From Hyalella azteca (Eukaryota; Arthropoda; Malacostraca; Amphipoda; Hyalellidae), in NCBI RefSeq assembly GCF_000764305.2, contig NW_025939164.1:20057-84056 (forward strand): a stretch of 64,000 nt of DNA, given 5' to 3'. The translations under genes were made by a program, and so were the position numbers. This document shows positions 24,802 through 35,400 of this stretch, piece after piece (within the stretch, counting starts at the first letter, position 1; each line of letters opens with the position of its first letter). The notes under the pieces are model-generated. The model saw only the letters and a program-made list of their open reading frames with translations, did no database searches and was not told the origin of the DNA.

Positions 24802-25031
24802 CCCTCTACAGCCATATGTCACTCACCGGGAACATAACTTTCAACTTAAATTCTGCGTAAACTATTGAGTATAGCAACCTGAGGACGTTTGTACGCTACA
24901 GAGAACATTTTAAAGTCGTAAGTGGCGGCAACCATCAGTGCAAGTCATTTTGCGCTCACTAGAAAGAATCCTTTTTGGGAAGTAGGCTTGTGACAATATT
25001 GCTCTGGTTACTAGTGTCAGGCGGTAGAGGG
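24802..25031 (+). mobile_element. piggyBac-like MITE, copy 1
   Basis: Terminal inverted repeats CCCTCTACAGCC and GGCGGTAGAGGG (11 of 12 match) are flanked on both sides by TTAA (24798-24801 and 25032-25035), the piggyBac target site. It is 230 bp, non-coding, and the interior matches 28053-28270. Confidence 0.9.
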
Positions 25032-25035
25032 TTAA

Positions 25036-25990
25036 TTATTAGTCCCAACGTGGAACAAATTGTCGCTCTATAGGTGCGCCCATTACTAAGATATACGTTC
25101 AACTATTTATACAAAGTAAACAATCGCGATACTAGTTAATTGTACTGGATATATCTTTTAATTCATTGATTTTCATTGAGTTTTTATCCGAGTGAAGGGC
25201 AAGTACACTTTCCTGTGACTATTTTCTACTCATACGTAATAAAATAATTTAACACACATTCCTACTTGTGTGCACATATAGTTTCACCAGCAAGAAAAAT
25301 ATCTGTTAGAATCACGGATTTTAAATAGTTCACCATATAATTTAATTTAAACATAGTAAATGAGAAAGTTCGTGCAAAATTGCTGCTCAAAAGTTTGATC
25401 AATGGAAAATTAGTCATACAGAAATCAATATTTACTCTGAAAACCCATCGTTGTTGTGGGTTTTTTAACTGCTAGCGATTGAACCTAAACAAACGGAGCC
25501 AATATTGAGAATTTTTTTAAGCAGCACAGGCCAATAGCATTGATCTTCTCCTAGAAACTTGGCTTCAAAGAATCGTACCAAGTTTTTGAGCTTCTATTTA
25601 GTAAAATTTAAATCATTCGTAGACGACATTTGAGAAATTAAGGAAATTACTTTCAGAAATGAATACGAGATGTTCCATAAATGAAAATACATTAATTTAT
25701 TTTCTTAATTTAAATGTGATAATGATTTTAACTATTGTTCCTAATAAATACGAAGCAGAGGCTCAGAATTCCAATTACATCTTATCATCGGCTATCAGAA
25801 AATTTAATTTGCTCCATGTGTCTAAACTGCAACATAGAGTTAAGAATAAGGTATGACTGGCGATAGAAAAAATATTTCATGATTTTGCAAAATATAATAA
25901 CTATATGAAATTCGTTTGCCTCAAATCAGACTCGCCAGTAGACACAGAGTATTCTTTCTAGTTTATATAAATCACATATCATCTGCTCTC
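25036..25990. other. AT-rich spacer
   Basis: Nothing supported. Lies downstream of the 340-residue gene on the minus strand. Confidence 0.45.
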
Positions 25991-26400
25991 ACAATAAGTT
26001 GATTCTAATCATAATGTTTCTTAACCAGCGCAACTTAATCGATAGTTTTACAATTTACTAATGGTAGTATTTTATCTGTCTCACAATTAGTTGATTCTAA
26101 TCAGGATGTTATTTAAACCAGCGCAACTTAATCGATCGTTCCACAATTCCCTAATGAGTAGTATTTTGTCTGGCCAATCTCTTCTTGCCGCCCTGCACGA
26201 TGTGATCGACGAGCTGGTTCTTGGCCACCTATCACAGCCTCAGTAAGGCCACTTCCAAATTCTAATCAGAGTGGTTTTTAAACCAGCGCCACTTAATCGA
26301 TAGTTTCACAATTCCCTAATGGGTAGTATTTTGTCTGGCCAATCTCTTCTTGCCGCCCTGCACGATGTGATCGACGAGCTGGTTCTTGGCCACCTCGTCG
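25991..26400 (-). repeat. Triplicated 3' end of the minus-strand gene
   Basis: Three tandem, diverged copies share GTTGATTCTAATCA, ACCAGCGCAACTTAATCGAT and the stop-proximal sequence (starts near 25996, 26090 and 26258). The copy at 26152-26230 still carries the last ~25 codons of the gene ending at 26316, identical in protein, with the stop. It has no acceptor or upstream exon, so it is a dead exon fragment. Confidence 0.8.
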
Positions 26401-29400
26401 GAGAGCGTCACCGCCACGGCGGACCGGCATTTCGTGAACTCGTTGTGCCCCGCGTACACGACCGTGTGCGTGCCGTCGTTGAAGCCGTGCACGGCGCCGA
26501 TCATATGCAGCCGATGAAGAGCCAGCTTGCGGCCATCACCTTTCAAACCTGGTCAGCGAATAAAATAATACCTAAATATTTTAAATCAATCAGTCATTAC
26601 GTACTGTGAACATGAACTTTTCTTCTAAGTTCCTGATATTGACTTGGGTTCTAAACCAATTTGAGTGAAGAAAATATTAGTGGCATCCTTAAAAAATTTA
26701 AAAATTAAGATGAGGCTTGGTCAGCCAAAGTTTATTTATTTATCAAAATAAACCACAGTTCCATAATTTAAGCAGTAAATTAAAATATTTTATGATGGTA
26801 TGATGATAGAAAAAAGATGGTATAAAAAAGATCTCAATCAAAAGCACCTACTCGGAATCATGAGAAGGACGTTATCGGTGTCAAGGAAGATCCTCACTGG
26901 CGCATTCAGGTCTTTTTCTTCGCGCTTCCCAACTTCCTGGAAAATAAGTATAGATATTAATTTCCTTACAAAAAATCACAAAAGATATAGAAATCTCAGA
27001 TGCGACTTCAAAAAATTTGAAAGAATTCGAATTCGTGTTTAAGGTTCGTCAAGTGAAATCTTGATTTAACGAACATGATTGACTACATTATTGTGCAGGA
27101 AAATATTAACGTCAAATGGAGCGTTTGAGAATTTGATGGTAAGCCCGTCAGTAAATAACGATGAACAACGAATGTGAGGCAGCGAAGTGAGACAAATAAG
27201 ACGATTTAATGTGAGGCAGCGAAGGGAGACAAATAAGACGATTTAATGTGAGGCAGCGAAGGGAGACAAATAAGAAAACTTAATGTGAGGCAGCAAAGGG
27301 AGACAAATAAGAAAACTTAATGTGAGGCAGCGAAGGGAGACAAATAAGACGATTTAATGTGAGGCAGCGAAGGGAGACAAATAAGACGATTTAATGTGAG
27401 GCAGCGAAAGGAGACAAATAAGAAAACTTAATGTGAGGCAGCGAAGGGAGACAAATAAGAAAACTTAATGTGAGGCAGCGAAGGGAGACAAATAAGAAAA
27501 CTTAATGTGAGGCAGCGAAGGGAGACAAATAAAACGACTTCCCTTTCAGTCCGTCCGAAGGATCACTTAAAGTATTCACCGCATTGACAGACGATCGTTA
27601 AATGTAAGAAGCCTATCATTGCAAATGCGTTTAGAATATAGCTCACATAAATATAATAGGAGTTTACTTTTCTCGCTTTTTCTGAGGATTATATTGCTTC
27701 TGTCTAAAAATTAGAAGAGAAAAGCTTGTATTCTTCAGGTATATGTATATAGCGCATTTCAGTCCTGGGTTGAGATAGTTTATCGATAATTTCCTGAGAC
27801 AAGTTACTTTACAAATTTGATGCAGGACATTCAGAAGTGCTGTTGGAAACCGTTTACCTCGCCCAGTAGTAATCTTATTTAGACGTGAAAGGACGAAGAA
27901 TATATAATAACACCATTTAAGACCCTCTGGAAAAAATAGTCAAGCAAAATTGAATAATTTTGTTTGTGTGTCATGTTAAAATTATGGAAGAAAAGTGGCA
28001 GAAAAATTACTTGTGTTAGAACACCATAAAACGGTTGGAAAGAACGTTTTGACACTCTAACGCTGTATGTCACTCTCCGGGAACATACAATTACACGTAA
28101 ACTATTGAGTATAGCAACCTGACGACGTTTGTACGCAACAGAGAACATATTATAGTTGGACGTGGCGGCAACCATCAGTGCAAGTCATTTTGCGCTCACT
28201 AGAACGCGTCCTTTTCGGCTAGGCTTGTGTGACAATATTGCTCCGGTTACTCACGTTCGGCGGTAGAGGGTTAAACGTCGTAAAATAAATTTCTTCACGC
28301 CTTTGTTAGCAAATTATAGTTCCAACTTTCGACTATCGTTATAACTGAGTACTCACAATTCCATCACATATTACGTAGCTCTTTGAACCCTGGATGATGG
28401 CGAGACACATCAGAGATAACTTCAATTTCTTATCATTTGTGATGCCCTTGAGTGAGGTGTTCACCGCAACAGTGCCGAGAAACGTTCCACACAAAATCGG
28501 AACATCCTGTAAAATGATTCAAGAATGTTTTATATTCGTCCAAATATTTCTCATGATTTGAACGAAATAGTCCAGTAATATTGATATCTCATTATGAATA
28601 TTATTGATAATTAATATTCATTCATAAATCTATTTAATTATTTGAAAGAAATCATTTAAGACTATGAATTGTCGAAAACAAGGCAAGTATGATAATCATT
28701 AAATTAAAAGTTATAATGACTCCGTTTCCAATTTATCCTTGTTTGATTTATGGAGTGGTAACAAATAAAATGCACTGTTTCGTTAACTAGTAAGTTTGCC
28801 GACATAAATGGCTCATCAAGTCAACACTTATCTCATATATTAAGTGTAAACAAGACTCACAGCGGTCTGAAGTAAATATTTTCAGCATTAAACCAGTGTT
28901 AGGAATAATTTCGATTCGTATTAACACTTTTTAGAGCTCGATTTTCCCACTTTACTCGTAACACTACTTTCAATGAAAAGTATATTCATACATAGGGTGC
29001 ACCTAAACCAAAATTTTACTCCATCAACGTCTTCTTGGACAATTTTTCTTCAATATACTCGTAGTAGAATTTGATAGAATTCACGATTATTTGTGATATA
29101 CGTTCCAAAGTTTAAGAAAAACGAGCCCAGGCATTCAGCACTTGAGCCCCAGTCACACACGACGTGAAATGCCACATGCGTCAAAAAACACGCAGCGGTA
29201 TTTCACGTCGAACCTCAGCGGACGAACGTAATCTTCACTGCTATTCACACACGACGGCTTTCAACGCAGCGTCAAATTTGACGCATGCTGCATGCGTGTG
29301 TTCGTCCAAAACTGCTGCGGTATTTGCCGAAACAGTTTAGCTTGCAATGGTATTCAATGTAACCTTTCACACTGTGCGACTTTTTTACAAGTGTTGTTTT

Positions 29401-32400
29401 TAAGCTGATGGAATCTGTTGTGAAGGATAGGATTATCGATCACTTGACTGCTCACCATCTCATATCAGATTGTCAACATGGTTTTATTGCCGGCAGATCC
29501 TGCACCACTAACTTATTATCTACATTGAACGATTGGACTCGCCTGCTGGACGAAAGGGAGCCAGTGGATGCATTGTACCTCGATTTTGCCAAAGCATTTG
29601 ACAGTGTTCCGCATGAGCGGCTGTTGCGTAAAGTGAAGTCCTTGGGGATTGACGGAAACGTACTCCAATGGATCAGAGATTTTCTAGTAGGTAGACGACA
29701 ACGTGTCAGTATTAACGGAAAAAGAATCGGCGACAGGCCACATCAGGCCTACACTTCAGAGCCGACATCACTATGTTATGTTATGTTATGTTTTGACGCA
29801 GCGGTTTTGACGCACATCTAGTCTGGTACAGACAGCAGGTAGTCTGGTCCAGACAACAATTCGTCGAAACTTTCTGCTGAAGTACTGAAATAATTAAATA
29901 ATTTGGCTGCATCTCCTCTTAATTTTTCAAATAGTGTGGCAAATTCTCTTTCTTGGGGTTATATATGTACTATATGCTGAACCCTGCACCGACTTATTTT
30001 CCTCCTTTGCTGTCTTCTATGCAGTAAGTACAACAGGAGAGCCTTCTTTTCTTTACTTAGAGAAGACATTTATATAGAGCTTACAAAAACTAATCACCAC
30101 TTATGGAGAACAGCACTGCAATAAAGTGCAATGCTGAGAGATTCAAGCGTAAAAAGCCGCCTTTTGTGAATGATTGTACAGTAAATACCCTGGCGTTTTT
30201 TTGCCGCATGTGGTATTTGCCGTCCTGTGTGAATGATAACGCGGCAAATACCGCTGTGTGTTTTTCGATGCATGCGGCATTTCACGTCGTGTGTGAAAGA
30301 GGCTTTAGGTTTGGTTGGAAAAATTAGGTAACATATCTGATGAAACGCATTCCGCTGAAGCAAGACATCTCCAGTTTAACTGACAATTGAATTGAAAAGA
30401 AAAAGAAGCAGAACCACATTTTTTGCTTGAAAATAATTATTTAGAGCTTATTTCCGCAAATCGTGACACATTTTACTTATGGTTGAGCTAGCTGCTAGTA
30501 TAATGCTGACCCATGGTTGAGAAGCTCATTTTTGCGGATGTAGTGTGTTGCTTGCCTGTGACGTCACTGATCTCAGTGACGTCACAGGCATTAACCAATC
30601 ACCGAAAGGCGATCAAACTAGTCAACCAATCCGTCATGGGAATGACAGGATTGTTTACGTTTCTCGATCTCAGTTACGTAACAAGAAAGCTGAACTGCAT
30701 GACGGAAATCCTCGTGGGTCAACCTCATATAGTTCAACCATGCGTTTTACTCACTGTCGGGACAGTGATGGTGACCGGGATGGTGCGTGGTGACGCTATC
30801 AAGGTAGCCATGTCCACCACGCCCGGCAGCGCGTCGAGGCTGCGCCGCGGTGACACTTGGTCCTTGATGGCCGGCGCGCTGGCGGCGTTCACAGCAACAT
30901 CCACAGAGGCAGCGGCTGCCAACTTAAGTTTAAGTTGTCGTAAACTTTCTTCGTTGCGCAACTCAATTTCGTCCTGAGTAGATAAATAAAGTAAATACCT
31001 TATTTTCAATAAAATTTCATTGAATTATAGAAATATTAATGAATAAAAAATTGTCTGCGTTTTCTAGATTTCAAGTTTTAAAATCCCGCATTTTGAATTG
31101 AATAAAATAAATACCTGATACTCAATCTAACTTCATTGAATTATAGAAATATTAATGAATAAAAAATTGTCTGCGTTTTCTAGATTCCAAGTTTTAAATT
31201 CCCGCATCTCAAATCAAAGAAAAATACCTGCAATGCAAGAAATATGAAAGCAAACGCACCACGCTCTCATTTTGCGTCGATGAAGTGGTCGCGAGTGCAG
31301 ATCTTGTCGGCTTAGCAGGAGGAAACACAGGTTTCGATTCGCGATTAATAACCTGAATGATGAATAAAGTTAGGCAAGATATATGTAAGTACTGCAATAT
31401 GATAAATACTTCATAAAGATCAAACTAGAACTTTTAAATCCACTCTTTTTGTGTAAGTTACTGTACATTAAAAAATATTAATAGTAGTGTCTCCAGTGAC
31501 AGGCCAAATCTGGTTTGACGCCGATTCTAGACACCGCAGAATTATCTAGAGGCTCGTTAATTTCAACGCAAATCTCGCTGTTTTCAACCACCCGTAATCC
31601 CCCACCGAATTTGAACAGAAAATTTATAGAAAGCAGGGATCGAACACTCAACTCATCGCTACAATCTTAATTGTGGCTTTGAACTCCGCCACCCAGATGT
31701 GTGCCTGCAGAGCTGGGCAGCGCTACTTTGAAATGTAGCTGCCGCTACCGCTACCGCTATATGCTCTAAAAGTAGCGGGCGCTACTGCTACCGCTACAAT
31801 TGCTTAAATGTAGTGCCGCTACCGCTACCGCTATATGCTCTAAAAGTAGCGGGCGCTACTGCTACCGCTACAATTGCTTAAATGTAGTGCCGCTACCGCT
31901 ACCGCTACTGAAAATGTAGCGGCCGCTAGTAGCTGTCGCTATACATGGAGCGCGCTACTGCCCACTTCTGTGTGCCATCTAGTAAGCACCCATAAACAGG
32001 GAGAAAAATGTTTAGAATTTTAAACGAGCCACATTGCAATCGTGATTAGAATTGTCCCTAACTACGAATAACGTTTAATGACAAGTTGACTCCTTATCTA
32101 ATTTAGTATATTGTTCAGGCCTGGGAGCGATTAATCGTACTAACCCATTAAAAAATCTTTTGTAGATTGTAAACGCTCGCTGTTTTGTCATGAGAAGTGA
32201 GTACGTATTTTAGAGATAAATTTGCTCCTATGAGATGCGGCAGCGTAATCTGACAGATGTGATACTCATCACACCGGTTGCTAGCATCTGAACATTTTAG
32301 TGTCACTATCAGTCTTACAGTCTTCTCATAAAACCTCTCAATCCCACCAGCATGCGAAAATCCTTACCGAATGGAAAAATGTAATTGTCGCCTTAGAAAC

Positions 32401-35400
32401 GCACTAATGTACTGTGGACAATGAGCAGAAATATACTGTAACTGCTATACTCTCAATCTGTACAGAATAAAATATATAAACTGTCGCACTTTCTAAAATA
32501 CGATTGAAAGAAATCAATTTATACTATTAATTTCCACTTTAAACGGTATGATAAAAATAAAAACGACTTTGGAAGGTGGTTGAAAAGGTAAAAGTACCTT
32601 TTCTCGACGAACTAACTGTATCCAAACCCGAGATAGCAGTACGTTGCTCACATTGTTCAGAGCCAACCTGTCTTTATGTTCCTGTATTATGCATGATTAC
32701 AGAGTATGTAGTACACTTATACGTACTAGTGTGGTCTTAATGTTATAAACGGTTAATGTTAATAAACGGCAAAGACTGGAGTGGATATGTGGGTAAGTTC
32801 GCAATCAATAACTAATTTTATGCCGACTCACCGGGGGTATGAGATTTGTAGGGTCTCCTGCTGCACCTAAGAATAAATACAACGATTTTAAAAATTTCTT
32901 GACTTCATTTATTTATTCTGCCCCGCAGGCAGAAATCCTTTTTAAATTTGAAAGTAGCATATTTGTCCTACTTCAGTCCAATAATTTTAGCCACAATAAA
33001 TTTTTATTTATAAAAAAGAAGAAAAATCTATCGATAATATGCTCACTCTTGGAAATTTATTTGAAGAACAAATGCTTGCTTCACAAGTAAATAATAAAAT
33101 GCTTATTATTTAGATAATAAGCATTTTTAGATAATAAGATAATGTTTGCTCATACAAATAACACTATTTTCATATGTCAGAAAAAAAAGTTATCATTTGC
33201 TGGACGCAGCGGAGCTTGGCTAATAACGTCGACTGCTCTCAATAACATGAATTTGTCATAAATTTTTCACCCTTACCTTGCTGGATGTCGTCTTCATTCT
33301 CATAGAGAGGTCCTATTCTTTTCTCAACAGTGCTCCGGACAAATGGGATGCCCTTCTTGTTCGGAATGAGTCCTGGCAAGATACCTCCTTTCGAGTTCGA
33401 CTCGAATTGCAGTCTGCTCTTAGCGACATCGAATTGGGATTTTTTGGTTTTCAATTCGGGACCTGCAACAAAACAATCAATATTATTTCATCAGCAAGTA
33501 ATGTCATAAAAGAATAAATTATTTCACGTGAGCTTTGTTGTTAAACTACAGTCTTATATCTGTTTCTTATATTATGGAGAGACTAAATAGAATAAAGTTA
33601 AGAATGATAATCAGGGAAAGGATTGTGTATTTGTTTTCAGGGTCCATGGAAGGTTGAGCTTCATCTCGGACATTGACAATTCGACACTCTTTATGATTAA
33701 CAACACACCTTAATTAAGATGGTATGTTCAAAATAAGCTTTCCCAAAATTATTTCCTGCATTTTTTATGGTAATTAATGTGCGAAATCATACATTTTACC
33801 TATTTTAGTTACGTTTTAGACCAGATGGCAAGAAAACTCAAGGAAAATAATTTCATTCGCAAATATGTGCATCTACACTCAATTTTCCTTATGCTTTAAT
33901 ACGGGAAAATTTAAAATTAAAGTTTTGTAAATGGGAAATGCTTGCTTTTAGTTTCAGTAATATCACTTAATTATATAATAAACTATAACCGGCCAACAAG
34001 TTGTTAATAAGCTTTTGTCTTTAAATCTAAAAAATGTAACTCAGTACTCACTGCAGTGAGTGACAGCTAGAGAGCGCATTTTCTCGTCGACGAAAACCTT
34101 AGGTCACGAACAGACGGACGGACAGACGGGCAGACAGACAGACGGACGGACGGACATGGCGAGCACAATAGTGCATTTTTTCCATAAACGAGAAAATGCG
34201 CTAAAAAGTGCTCTATCAAATCCACTTTTCAAGTTGAGACCATTCCCATTCAAAAAGAACTATTCTGTGGGTAAAAGGTTCCGAAACTTATACCGTATTT
34301 CGAGTCTTATCTAAAACTTGTCTTCTTCTGATGTTACTTCCATGTTTGTGTCGATGAGTGAATGGCTCTCTATTTTTAGCGCATTTTCTCATTTATGGAA
34401 AAAATGCACTATTGTGCTCGCCATGTCCGTCTGTCTGTCTGTCCGTCCGTGACATCAAGTTTTCGTCGACGAGAAAATGCGCTCTCAGTCACTCATTGCA
34501 GTGAGTACTGAGTTATATTTTTTTTAACTATTTTCGATTTATAGTTAGTAAAGACAGTCTTCAATAGGTACATTCTGTATATATACAAACATGCGTACAG
34601 TGAGATCAGATATGTACGATGAGCGCTCTTTAGTTATCGCATGTACTTGTAAAAGTCCGGGTCAGATTTGCACGATGTCTCTAAGCAAGTTTTATGGAGA
34701 TAAAATAAAGTTGTATTCTGCACTCAAGGTCGCCCAAGCGGACCCGGAATTAGATTCTCAGCCATAAAAAATGAGTGGATTTTGGAGTGCATTATTCTTG
34801 CAGGATAAACAACTGATTTACAGACATTATTACTTCGCAACAATTTGACAAAATACTGCCAAATTTGTCATCAAAAGTCTTTCCAGTGGAAAATAAGACA
34901 ATTTAAAGGTGCATCTTGACTCATTTTGAAGCCAGATATTTAACGACGCAAAAAACAGAGGATATTTTCTTTCCAATTTGGATTTATCCGTCCACTAGTT
35001 CATCATAAAAAATTAAAGCCAATAATTACCTCTATATTATTTATTCTATTTCATCTATTAGCCATTAATTTTGATCGAAATATTTTAATCTACAGTTACA
35101 ATCTTTTTCATCTCTTAGTGAAACGCCGGCGTGACCACGTTGGTTAATATATCTTGTAAGAGCTCTAACGGACTCTACAAGAAAAGCGACTCTACTCAAC
35201 TCTATCTTTTCTACTCAGACTGTTTCTAAACTGTTAGAAAAATTAGCGTTAACGGTATTGCCGGCGTTTAGTGGCCGATCGGCACGTGAAAATAAACACC
35301 GTGTCGCCGTTTTTACCCTAATTTAGCACTACAAATCCGTAAAACATCTGATAAAAACGACGAAACGGTTTATTTTCACGGGGCAACCGCGGCCACCAGA

